Positions 7,802 to 15,054 are shown, numbered from the stretch's first letter. The stretch is 39,753 bases of DNA from an uncultured Geobacteraceae bacterium (GCA_903925005.1 CAIYDX010000389.1:1-39753), one strand, 5' to 3'. Numbers and translations: made by a program. Notes: a model not told the origin generated them from the letters alone.

Positions 7802-8473
7802 ATGACACTAATCGAAATTACAAACCTGAAAAAACATTACGTCAGTGGTGGCGAGACCGTCGAAGCGCTGCGTGGTGTGGATATCAGCATCGAGGCTGGT
7901 GAGTTCATCACGATCATGGGACAGTCCGGTTCCGGCAAAAGTACACTCCTGTCAGTGCTTGGGGGGCTGAATCATCCCACTGTCGGCGAGGTTGAGATGG
8001 CTGGCGTGAAGCTGTATCAGCTGCCTGGCGAGAAGCTGGCCGACTTTCGGGCGCAGAATTTGGGCTTTGTGTTCCAGTCATTTCATCTGATTCCCTATCT
8101 GACCGTTATCGAGAATGTCATGTTGCCGTTGGCGATTGTCAGGATGAGTACAGCGGCAAAAAAGAGCGTTGCGCGTCAGGCACTTGAACGGGTCGGACTG
8201 GGTAGTAAGCTGGACCGACTTCCGAATCAGCTCTCCGGCGGAGAACAAGAGCGTGTTGCCATTGCCAGAGCAATTGTTAACTATCCACATATACTCCTGG
8301 CGGACGAGCCGACCGGCAATCTGGATTCAAAAACCAGCGATGAAGTCATGGCGCTCTTCCGTGAACTGAACGACGCCGGCCAGACTGTTGTGATGGTTAC
8401 GCACAATCCTGCCAACGGGGCTTACTCAGACCGGACAATCAACCTGAAGGACGGAATGGTGTTAGGGGCGTGA
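7802..8473 (+). CDS. ABC transporter ATPase (MacB/LolD type)
   Basis: 223 residues, starting at the ATG after GGAG (7789-7792). It has a complete nucleotide-binding domain: Walker A GQSGSGKST (40-48), Q-loop Q92, signature LSGGE (144-148), Walker B ILLADEP with catalytic E169, D-loop GNLDS and H-loop VTHN. The pattern fits the LolD/MacB/FtsE group that partners FtsX-type permeases. The permease lies immediately upstream, interrupted only by the 7595-7773 repeat. It should power the transporter at the inner membrane. No lipoprotein-sorting partner (LolC/E or LolA) is nearby, so the metal-linked reading is preferred. Confidence 0.93.
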   Translation: MTLIEITNLKKHYVSGGETVEALRGVDISIEAGEFITIMGQSGSGKSTLLSVLGGLNHPTVGEVEMAGVKLYQLPGEKLADFRAQNLGFVFQSFHLIPYLTVIENVMLPLAIVRMSTAAKKSVARQALERVGLGSKLDRLPNQLSGGEQERVAIARAIVNYPHILLADEPTGNLDSKTSDEVMALFRELNDAGQTVVMVTHNPANGAYSDRTINLKDGMVLGA

Positions 8474-8794
8474 GAAAGAGTTTGGAGCACTGCTCATAGT
8501 GATGAAGATTATGTGATCTGGAAAAAATGATCACCAGGCAATACTTTGATTTTGAGTGTAGGCATACAGATTGATTCAACTACATCTGTCAAATATGGCA
8601 GTTATGCTAAAAAAAGACGGTTTTTGCTGACCGCCTTCCCTTCACACAGTACCCTCTCTTTTTGTTCTTTGTACAATCGGACCATTGCAATATTAGTATT
8701 CGTAACTTTTTTGGGTACGTCAGTTATGCTGAGCTGAAATCTGAATGAAGCTGCAGAGGTTATTCAAATCGCCACCTGGAGAAAATCTACACCC
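8474..8794. other. Intergenic region without a supported gene
   Basis: No convincing gene, RNA or terminator is visible. A 63-codon frame at 8546-8737 has no ribosome site and an unlikely composition. The stretch is A/T-rich and ends at the dyad and sigma-54 promoter serving the gene at 8923. Confidence 0.5.
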
Positions 8795-8816
8795 GCTGTT
8801 GATCGTCTTCAACAGC
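8795..8816. promoter_or_regulatory. Dyad upstream of sigma-54 promoter 2
   Basis: GCTGTTGA-N6-TCAACAGC is a perfect 8-bp dyad. Its centre is 60.5 bases from the -24 GG, exactly as for the dyad at 4927-4942. Its inner arms TGTTGA and TCAACA resemble TGTGGA and TCCACA of the other sites, but the spacer is two bases longer. Confidence 0.45.
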
Positions 8817-8863
8817 AAAACATTTGCTCACAAAATGAATACATAATTTTGACCTGTTACAGT

Positions 8864-8880
8864 TTGGCATGATGAATGCT
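8864..8880 (+). promoter_or_regulatory. Sigma-54 promoter 2
   Basis: TTGGCATGATGAATGCT has GG (8866-8867), ten bases, then GC (8878-8879). The expected start near 8891 leaves about 32 bases to the ATG at 8923. The preceding CTGTTACA matches promoter 1. Confidence 0.7.
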
Positions 8881-8922
8881 AATCATTGCGTTGGATTCAC
8901 ACCAACAAAAAGGAGATACAAA

Positions 8923-9282
8923 ATGAAAAATTCGATTAAGATCATCACTCTGCTCGCTCTTTCGATCATGATGGCCATACCTGTCGTAAGTCAGGCTGCT
9001 GATAAAAAAGCCAATAACGAAGTCGTCATGAAAATGGGCGGCAAAGTTCATCTGTTCCATAGCAGTAATGTGGCGGCACAGAAAGAGATTGCGATTAACG
9101 AGGTGCTCCAGGTTTATCGTAAAATCGACAAGAACCGTCAGGAGAAGGAAGTCGGAGCGGTTAAGGTGCTATCGTTCATAGGCGAACATTACTTCGAGGC
9201 TCAGATCATAAAGGGCGAAATAAAGGTCGGAGATATTGCTAAGAAGGGTGATGCCTCACTACTGGTACAGCCTGCAAAATAG
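8923..9282 (+). CDS. Small secreted protein of unknown function
   Basis: 119 residues from the ATG placed by AGGAG (8911-8915). A clear signal peptide ends near SQA-AD. The mature part is Lys-rich and looks like one small beta domain (VLQVYRKIDKNRQEKEVGAVKVL, then GEHYFEAQIIKGEIKVGDIAKKG). That pattern loosely recalls the C-terminal domain of FlgT-type proteins, but no family can be assigned with confidence. It has its own sigma-54 promoter and is followed by a hairpin and a c-type cytochrome gene. A perfect hairpin after its stop may separate its message from the cytochrome's. Confidence 0.7.
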   Translation: MKNSIKIITLLALSIMMAIPVVSQAADKKANNEVVMKMGGKVHLFHSSNVAAQKEIAINEVLQVYRKIDKNRQEKEVGAVKVLSFIGEHYFEAQIIKGEIKVGDIAKKGDASLLVQPAK

Positions 9283-9290
9283 TATTGGCG

Positions 9291-9330
9291 CCTTAATAAG
9301 TGATGGGACAACGACCATCACTTATTAAGG
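9291..9330 (+). repeat. Perfect 16-bp stem-loop between the secreted protein and cytochrome genes
   Basis: Arms 9291-9306 and 9315-9330 are exactly complementary around an 8-base loop. No T tract follows, so it is not a standard intrinsic terminator; it ends about 12 bases before a small leader frame. It may stabilise the upstream mRNA, bind a protein or tune expression of the cytochrome gene. Confidence 0.75.
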
Positions 9331-9341
9331 TGGGAGAAGTT

Positions 9342-9368
9342 ATGTTTATAATTGAGAAGATTGTATGA
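9342..9368 (+). CDS. Possible 8-codon leader peptide coupled to the cytochrome gene
   Basis: ATG at 9342 follows a strong GGGAGAAG ribosome site and encodes MFIIEKIV. Its TGA overlaps the cytochrome ATG (ATGA at 9365-9368). The cytochrome start itself has only a weak GAGAAG site, so translational coupling is plausible. A single-base frameshift in an originally longer signal peptide is the alternative. Confidence 0.35.
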   Translation: MFIIEKIV

Positions 9369-9796
9369 GGATATTGGCGTCAATTGCTGTGGTACTGACT
9401 GCGTGGCTATTACTTATTAACCCCATCGAAGCATCTGCCCACGGGAATGATCCTCGTGGCGGTCGTGCGGATGAACAGATGAAAAAACTTCATGCCATGA
9501 TGCTAGTTTTTTCGGTCGCTTCAGCGGAACTTGGAGCGGCCCTTGAAAAAGGTGATGTGGTCGCAGCAAAAGCTCAGGCTGACAAAATTCTGGCGGCAGT
9601 TCCTGATCTGAAGAAGTCCAAGCCACATAAAAATTCCAAACAGCGGAAAAAATTTGTGGAGCTTGCAACAAGCTTTGAGAAAACAGTAAATTTCACGGTT
9701 GATCTGGCAAAAAAAGATGATTTTTCCGGGGCTAAGGCAGCTTTAAAAAAGGTTGAGGAGGCATGCGCCGCCTGCCATGCAAAATTTCGTGATTGA
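9365..9796 (+). CDS. Class II (c'-type) monoheme cytochrome c
   Basis: 143 residues. The signal peptide (about 1-25, ending near ASA-HG) directs export to the periplasm. The mature protein reads as a four-helix bundle (DEQMKKLHAMMLVFSVASAELGAAL, KAQADKILAAVPDLKK, FVELATSFEKTVNFTVDLAKK). The single heme motif CAACH sits near the C-terminus (ACAACHAKFRD), the hallmark of class II cytochromes c. An axial Met or a five-coordinate heme cannot be decided from sequence. The start overlaps the possible leader peptide. The family binds NO or transfers electrons; the exact role here is unknown. Confidence 0.82.
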   Translation: MRILASIAVVLTAWLLLINPIEASAHGNDPRGGRADEQMKKLHAMMLVFSVASAELGAALEKGDVVAAKAQADKILAAVPDLKKSKPHKNSKQRKKFVELATSFEKTVNFTVDLAKKDDFSGAKAALKKVEEACAACHAKFRD

Positions 9797-9955
9797 AGTG
9801 AAAGACGACGTTACTACTCTATTGGATTCTATTATCAACTCCCTCCTATCTGATTCAACGTAAACAATTTCAAACCCCCTGTCTTATTGTCGAAGAAGAG
9901 TGCTTTGAACTGCCAAGTAAAAAAAATATAGCAGTATAGATTGACTTGATTTTAA

Positions 9956-9976
9956 ATATGTGCAAAATGCACATAT
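9956..9976. promoter_or_regulatory. Dyad upstream of the DUF6502 gene
   Basis: ATATGTGC-N5-GCACATAT is a perfect 8-bp dyad 34 bases before the DUF6502 start codon. TTGACT (9941-9946) and the overlapping TTGATT lie just upstream as possible -35 boxes, but no good -10 box is seen. The dyad may be an operator, possibly for the DUF6502 protein itself. Confidence 0.45.
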
Positions 9977-10009
9977 ACGTAATTCACCTCTTTTAAGGTG
10001 TCACAAATA

Positions 10010-10921
10010 ATGTCAACTGTCACAACGACACATGAAGTTACCTCGAACAGCGCGTCCCATGATGCCGTTCAGGTCAAAATAATGAGCCGATTGTTGTTCC
10101 CGCTGGCGCGTCTTTGTCTCGCGAACGGCATTACGCTTGCGGCTGTGGAAGATGTTCTTAAGCAGGCATTTGTCCAAGAGGCTGATGCATTGCAACCCGA
10201 GGCTCCAATGCACGGCACGGTAAGCCGTATCAGTACTGCTACAGGGCTCACCCGTCGAGAAGTGACTCGTTTAATTAAATCCGAAACACGTTCACGCTCA
10301 ACGAAACTGCCAATTAGTACCGAAATATTTGCCCGCTGGACAACAGATCATAAATATCAGGATCAAGATGGCGAGCCATGTGTGCTTAAACGGCAGGGTG
10401 CCGAGCCGAGTTTCGAAACGCTCGCTCAGTCAATCACTCGCGATGTCCACCCGCGCAGCATGCTCGATGAGCTTGTCAGATTGGGGCTTGTGCAGTACGA
10501 CGAAGAACTTGACAACGTATCCTTAACCCGTAACGAATTCGTGCCAAATGGTGATCAACAACAAATGTTTGATATGCTGAGCGACAACGTCGGCGACCAT
10601 CTCGATGCCGCTGTAGCCAATGTTTTGCATGATGGCAGCAGGTACCTCGAACAGGCCGTTTTTGCCGACGAATTGTCAGCAGAGTCGATAGAGGCACTGC
10701 GGCCACTAATTACAGGTCAATGGAAGGCGCTCCGTGATGCAATGGTGCCCACAATCTTGACCATGATTGAGTCAGATCGAAGTGCTGGACGTATTCAGGA
10801 TCAGCGCGTGCGCATTGGACTTTACGCCTTCGACGAAAGTACGCTGAGTACTGAAACGTCAGCCAACAAACCCAGTACACACCCCAAAAGTAAAAACTTT
10901 GCCAAGGAGTCACAAAAGTGA
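10010..10921 (+). CDS. DUF6502 family protein, possible regulator
   Basis: 303 residues from ATG 10010, eight or nine bases after AAGGTG; a GTG four codons earlier (9998) is less likely because it lies within that ribosome site. The N-terminal half (about 23-100) has the DUF6502 pattern: LLFPLARLCLANGITLAAVEDVLKQAFV, then an HTH-like stretch (GTVSRISTATGLTRREVTRLIK). The C-terminal half is helical and charged with no enzyme motif. There is no signal peptide, so it is cytoplasmic. The stop overlaps the GTG of the first lipoprotein gene, so it heads that operon. A transcriptional role is inferred from the HTH-like region and the dyad upstream. Confidence 0.75.
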   Translation: MSTVTTTHEVTSNSASHDAVQVKIMSRLLFPLARLCLANGITLAAVEDVLKQAFVQEADALQPEAPMHGTVSRISTATGLTRREVTRLIKSETRSRSTKLPISTEIFARWTTDHKYQDQDGEPCVLKRQGAEPSFETLAQSITRDVHPRSMLDELVRLGLVQYDEELDNVSLTRNEFVPNGDQQQMFDMLSDNVGDHLDAAVANVLHDGSRYLEQAVFADELSAESIEALRPLITGQWKALRDAMVPTILTMIESDRSAGRIQDQRVRIGLYAFDESTLSTETSANKPSTHPKSKNFAKESQK

Positions 10922-11814
10922 ACATATTCAAATATTATCAAAAATATCGGTTTGTAATTCTCTTTTTAGCCCTCGTCGCAATTATCGCGGGATGCGGTTT
11001 GAGCGATGATAGTACCAGCGCAGGGGTCGGCACGGGTGGTACGGGAAGCTTGGCGAAGTCAATATCCGGCAACGTCGCTGATGGTTATCTCGTCAACGCG
11101 ACCGTGTTCCTCGACAAGAACGGCAACTACCAGTTGGATGCAGGCGAACCGTTTACGACAACAGATGAAAATGGCGCTTATACGTTGAATATTGACCCGG
11201 CGGATGTAGGCAAGTACCCCATTGTTGCATTGGCTGTCAAAGGAGTTACTATCGACAAGGACACTAACCAGGCAGTTGCAAACAGCTTTGTTCTCAGCAT
11301 GCCGAAAGACAGCGTCAACGGCACGGTCAGTAACAACTTCATCAGCCCCTTGACGTCGCAATTGCGTGAAATGCTGGAGACAGGAAAATACGCGACACTG
11401 CCACAAGCCACGGACGCCTTGAGGACAAAAATGGGGCTGCCGGCAGGGACGGATGTGCTGGCTGATTACATGGCTGTCAACAACGCCAATAACACAACCT
11501 TGCATGCCGCCGCACAGAACATTGCAACCCTTATGGGAAATCAGATGGGTCAGGTACTTGGCGCGAGCGGTTCAACCGTAACCGTTGATGTCAATCGCTA
11601 TCGAGGCATGATGGGAACTATTTTCAGCAACATGTCGTCAGTCAGGGGGCCAAACGCACAGACCGGCTTATCAAATCTCAATAGTACTATGACAACGGTA
11701 TTGCCCACCGTGCCTCCGACAAGCGTGGGACAACCGTATCAAAATATGTCAACCGCCTTCAGAGGCGTGATGGGAGGGGTAAGCACAATAACCGGTGGGA
11801 TGATGGGCAAGTAA
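10918..11814 (+). CDS. Lipoprotein with EF-hand-like loop and Met-rich tail (paralogue 1)
   Basis: 298 residues from GTG 10918, set by an AAGGAG site and a GTGA overlap with the DUF6502 gene. The lipobox IAGC gives lipidated C26. Residues about 47-110 form a beta-sandwich like a carboxypeptidase-regulatory or SdrD-B repeat (VADGYLVNATVFLDKNGN, then TTTDENGAYTLNID). They contain a calcium-type loop D66-x-N68-x-N70-x3-D74-x2-E77. A helical part follows (about 118-200), then a Met/Gly-rich tail ending GGMMGK. The next gene is a close paralogue, so a tandem duplication is clear. No known function; outer-membrane location is likely because no Asp follows the lipid Cys. Confidence 0.8.
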   Translation: MNIFKYYQKYRFVILFLALVAIIAGCGLSDDSTSAGVGTGGTGSLAKSISGNVADGYLVNATVFLDKNGNYQLDAGEPFTTTDENGAYTLNIDPADVGKYPIVALAVKGVTIDKDTNQAVANSFVLSMPKDSVNGTVSNNFISPLTSQLREMLETGKYATLPQATDALRTKMGLPAGTDVLADYMAVNNANNTTLHAAAQNIATLMGNQMGQVLGASGSTVTVDVNRYRGMMGTIFSNMSSVRGPNAQTGLSNLNSTMTTVLPTVPPTSVGQPYQNMSTAFRGVMGGVSTITGGMMGK

Positions 11815-11855
11815 TTTTTGACAGCAACACGTCAAACCAAACAGGAGGAATAGGT

Positions 11856-12773
11856 ATGATAAAAATTCTCGTTACGACAGCAACACTGTTCACTGCCTGT
11901 ATTATCGCCGGATGCGGCAGCAGCGGCAGCAGCATGATGACCACCCCCACCAGTACAGCAAAAAGCGTTATCGCCGGGACGGTAGCCGATGGCTACCTCG
12001 TTGGCGCCACGGTATTCCTGGACAAAAACGGCAACTACCAACTTGACGCGGGAGAACCCTCCACAACTACTGATCAAAACGGCGCTTACACCTTGAACAT
12101 CGACCCCGCCGATGTGGGCAAGTATCCGATTGTGGCCATTGCCACCAAGGGGGTAACTGTCGACAAGGATACCGGCGCTGCCGTTGCCAGCAGTTATGTC
12201 CTCAGCCTGCCTAAAGATAGCGTCACCGGCACGGTCAGCAGCAACTTCATTAGCCCCATGTCGTCGTTGATTCGTGAAACAATGGCGGCAAACCCCGGCA
12301 TGAGTCTGACTGACGCAATGGTTCTGTTGCGCAGCCAGATGAACCTGCCAGCGGGGATGAATATGCTTTCAGACTATGTAAGTCAAGGCTCTGCCAACTC
12401 AACCGATCCAAACAAGGCCAATTACCAGGCCATGCACGCCGCCGCACGGAACATGGCCACCTTGATGGGAAGCCAGATGGGCCAGGTACTCGCCACGAAC
12501 GGTTCCACTACCACCGTGGATGTCGGTCGTTACCAGGGCATGATGGTTTCGATTTTCAAAAATATGTCCACTATCAAGGGATCGAACCCGAACTCTCCTG
12601 CCATGACAAACATGGCGGGCACTATGACAACAACTCTTCAGGGTACCTCGTGGGGGCTGCCGTTCCGCAACATTTCTACCTCGATTCGGGGGATGATGGG
12701 GAGAAGCGGGTCCTCGACCATCGGCGGGATGATGGGTGGAGCAGGTTTAACGGCTGCTGGCGGGATGATGTAA
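11856..12773 (+). CDS. Lipoprotein with EF-hand-like loop and Met-rich tail (paralogue 2)
   Basis: 305 residues after an AGGAGG site. The lipobox IAGC gives C20. The beta domain (about 38-100) is almost the same as in the preceding protein: the 12-residue loop is identical (D56, N58, N60, D64, E67), and NGAYTLNIDPADVGKYPIVA is shared. Divergence grows toward the C-terminus, where GMM units multiply (GMMGRSGSSTIGGMMGG ... GGMM). The Met-rich tail beside copper-type efflux genes raises the idea of Cu(I) binding, untested. The two copies differ at many silent sites, so the duplication is not recent. Confidence 0.8.
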   Translation: MIKILVTTATLFTACIIAGCGSSGSSMMTTPTSTAKSVIAGTVADGYLVGATVFLDKNGNYQLDAGEPSTTTDQNGAYTLNIDPADVGKYPIVAIATKGVTVDKDTGAAVASSYVLSLPKDSVTGTVSSNFISPMSSLIRETMAANPGMSLTDAMVLLRSQMNLPAGMNMLSDYVSQGSANSTDPNKANYQAMHAAARNMATLMGSQMGQVLATNGSTTTVDVGRYQGMMVSIFKNMSTIKGSNPNSPAMTNMAGTMTTTLQGTSWGLPFRNISTSIRGMMGRSGSSTIGGMMGGAGLTAAGGMM

Positions 12774-12871
12774 ATAAGCAGAGCAATCTATCCGGGTACA
12801 CCGTCGTACTCGGCATACAAACAGACGCCGACCGATATGTCACCGGCTAATAAAAACAGATGGAGATACTT

Positions 12872-14707
12872 ATGAAAATGATTCTGAGATGGTTTTTTGT
12901 TTTTGCGTCGCTTACCCTGCTTTATGGCTGCGGGAGTGGGGCCTCTACAAACAGCGGCGTTAGTGGACCTACTACTGTTGCGGCAAAGAATGCCGTTGAC
13001 GGGCAGGTCGTGATGGCTCCCGCTTATAGCTCAACGGTCAGGTTTCTCGATGCAAACGGCAAGGCGATTATGTTTCAAAACTTTACTACCCTTGCAAACG
13101 GTAATGTGATCAAATTCGACAACATGAGTACCGTTAAAACCGACGAAAGCGGTAGATTCAAGATACGCGTAGTGGGCGCATCAAGGATCATGGCGACGGG
13201 TGGCGTTTATTCCGACCCGACAACCGGAGCAATTACACCATGTCCTGTACTTATGGCCCCGGGCGATGCCAAAAATGTAACCGCTCTCACCACGCTGGTT
13301 GCACAAGCCGACGATCCCGCCGCCATCAAGGCCAGAATTGAGGCTATGGGCGGGAAATACGACGATTCTCTTGCCACGATGACGACATCGAATCAGAAAT
13401 CAGTTCTGCTTGCAGAAGGGGTGGGGGCTGCAATAAAGGAGATACAAGCTGCTGCCGGAACCGCTAATCTTGCAACCGCAATGAATGATTTCGCCAATCA
13501 GATGAAGGTTCAGCTTCAGGCTTCGGGCATTGATATGACAAAAGCGGCAGATCTTCAGACGGCCACCCAGGCCGCTGCAAAGAATATTTCCATCGTCAAG
13601 AACAGTCCTGATTCTGCAGCGATTACAGCGGCCATCAACAACCAAGTCAGTAGTTATATTCAAGCAATGGGCCAGATAACACCCGGTTTAGCCGGGTATT
13701 CTCTTCCTACGGTTTCCGCCGCCACTCTTACAAATGCTTCTCAAACCATCAAAGATGCCATGAACGGTAATATGGTTGCTGTCATCAATGCGGCGTCTAC
13801 AACGCAGCAGGCGGTCATTGCGGCGGCAATGGCCGCAACTCCGGCCGGCGGCGATATCAGCAAAGCCATTGTCGCGGCTCAATCAGCCGCACAAGCGGTT
13901 GCTCAGGCAGCCATGACCTCTGCTACAACAATTGACATGGCTAGTGCCATAAATAAAGCCACCGCCGCTGCCATGACGGCGGCGACCGGTCAATCGATAC
14001 TGCAAATTGCATCCGCTGCCCAGGCAGCGGCAATGACCATGGCAAACGGAGTCTCTTCGGACAGCCAACTGGCAGCCGCCGCGCAATCGGCGGCGGCTGC
14101 CACTACCGCTTCGACTATGACAATGGCACAAGCAAACCAGGCTGCTCAAGCTGTCGCTCAGGTGATGATTAATGCCGCTACGAATGGATTAACCTCTGAT
14201 CAGGCGACTCAAGCGGCACAGGCAGCGGCAGGCCAGGCGGCATCAACGACTACACCCATGGGAGTTACAGCCGCTCAAATAGTGGCGGGCGCACAGGCGG
14301 CAGGTCAAGCCGCAATGGCGGCGGTAGCGGCAGGGAAAACATCCGGGGAAATCACGATGGCGGTGCAGACGGCCCAGACAGCGGCTCAAGCCGCGACGGC
14401 TTCTTCGGGAATGAGTGCAATACAAATCATGGCAGCAGCGCAAGCGGCAGCTCAGACAGTTTCATCCGCTTCGGCAGGGCAATCGACCGCCCAAACTGCG
14501 ATGGCAGCTCAGGCCGCCGCCCAAGCCGCTATGCAGGCAACAGGACAAACAACAACGGCAGGAATGTCAACAACCCAGGCTGCCGCTACTGCTCAGGCCG
14601 TTGCGGCAGCCGCTGCGCAGTCAGCCTCTGCCGGACAAACATCGGCCCAAATGATTGCGGCGGCACAAACGGCGGCCCAGAACGCAATGGGTAAATCTTC
14701 GCACTAA
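12872..14707 (+). CDS. Lipoprotein with long Ala/Gln-rich repeat domain
   Basis: 611 residues from ATG 12872, placed by GGAGA six or seven bases upstream; an earlier ATG at 12860 is rejected. The lipobox LYGC gives C20. Residues about 40-125 form a beta domain (VDGQVVMAPAYSSTVRFLD, TVKTDESGRFKIRV) like the domain of the two preceding lipoproteins but without the calcium-type loop. Residues about 135-300 are helical. Residues about 331-606 hold roughly 12 degenerate repeats of 22-27 residues built on AAQAAAQAA and separated by short Gly/Ser/Thr-rich turns. The repeat part has almost no charge and no Cys. A helical rod or solenoid at the cell surface is plausible. It ends at a strong hairpin. 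Confidence 0.78.
   Translation: MKMILRWFFVFASLTLLYGCGSGASTNSGVSGPTTVAAKNAVDGQVVMAPAYSSTVRFLDANGKAIMFQNFTTLANGNVIKFDNMSTVKTDESGRFKIRVVGASRIMATGGVYSDPTTGAITPCPVLMAPGDAKNVTALTTLVAQADDPAAIKARIEAMGGKYDDSLATMTTSNQKSVLLAEGVGAAIKEIQAAAGTANLATAMNDFANQMKVQLQASGIDMTKAADLQTATQAAAKNISIVKNSPDSAAITAAINNQVSSYIQAMGQITPGLAGYSLPTVSAATLTNASQTIKDAMNGNMVAVINAASTTQQAVIAAAMAATPAGGDISKAIVAAQSAAQAVAQAAMTSATTIDMASAINKATAAAMTAATGQSILQIASAAQAAAMTMANGVSSDSQLAAAAQSAAAATTASTMTMAQANQAAQAVAQVMINAATNGLTSDQATQAAQAAAGQAASTTTPMGVTAAQIVAGAQAAGQAAMAAVAAGKTSGEITMAVQTAQTAAQAATASSGMSAIQIMAAAQAAAQTVSSASAGQSTAQTAMAAQAAAQAAMQATGQTTTAGMSTTQAAATAQAVAAAAAQSASAGQTSAQMIAAAQTAAQNAMGKSSH
13862..14700 (+). repeat. Coding repeats: about 12 degenerate Ala/Gln-rich units
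   Basis: Successive units begin (S/A)AAQAAAQA and end near T-x-A-Q-I or S-x-x-Q. They vary from 22 to 27 residues, and the DNA differs enough that they are old duplications rather than an unstable tandem array. The G+C-rich gcn/caa codons explain the long false frames on the other strands. Confidence 0.7.
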
Positions 14708-14734
14708 TTTAACTATCCATAACTGAAACCATCC

Positions 14735-14758
14735 GAGGCGAGCCGTTTGGCTCGCCTC
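14735..14758 (+). terminator. Stem-loop terminator after the lipoprotein operon
   Basis: GAGGCGAGCC and GGCTCGCCTC pair perfectly around a GTTT loop, 28 bases past the last stop codon. The following AACTTATCC is only weakly T-rich, so termination may be partly Rho-assisted. Confidence 0.7.
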
Positions 14759-14918
14759 AACTTATCCAACCAAGTACCTTGAGAAAAATCATTCCCTGAA
14801 CTATAACAAATATTACTCGAACCATGAAACTGTGGGGAGGTGATATTTGCATTGAGCCTGTTGAAGGGGCAGCTAACGCTATGTTCCGGTTTCCGCATGC
14901 AGAATATGGCACTTCCAG

Positions 14919-14934
14919 TGTAGAATATTCCACA
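14919..14934. promoter_or_regulatory. Dyad upstream of sigma-54 promoter 3
   Basis: TGTAGA-N4-TCCACA differs from the dyad at 4927-4942 by one base in the arms and is followed by the same TCA. Both are also preceded by an AGAATAT...TTCCA segment, so the similarity spans about 38 bases. The centre is 73.5 bases from the -24 GG. The surrounding 14759-15054 gap holds no other visible feature apart from promoter 3. Confidence 0.6.
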
Positions 14935-14997
14935 TCAGTATTGCCCCCGTATCCGGATAAATCATCATAACTAATTGAATATTTGAACGTTATGCAC

Positions 14998-15014
14998 TTG
15001 GCACGATTTCTGAT
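14998..15014 (+). promoter_or_regulatory. Sigma-54 promoter 3 (imperfect -12)
   Basis: TTGGCACGATTTCTGAT has a perfect -24 half (TTGGCACG) and the correct ten-base gap, but GA rather than GC at -12 (15012-15013). The start would fall near 15025, about 30 bases before the TolC-like gene. Confidence 0.55.
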
Positions 15015-15054
15015 GACTTATTCCTGTTGGAAACCATAGAAAACCGAGGCTGCC

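Noticed and set aside
7802-8473. Lipoprotein-sorting LolD role for the ABC ATPase
   Set aside because: No LolC/E or LolA genes nearby; partner permease and DUF2318/HMA genes point to metal handling.
8546-8737. 63-codon frame in the gap after the ABC ATPase
   Set aside because: No ribosome site, Cys/Phe/Ser-rich random composition and no neighbour relation.
13400-14654. Several long frames in other frames and on the minus strand of the repeat-lipoprotein gene
   Set aside because: They are shadows of G/C-rich Ala/Gln codons; they lack ribosome sites and show no domain pattern.
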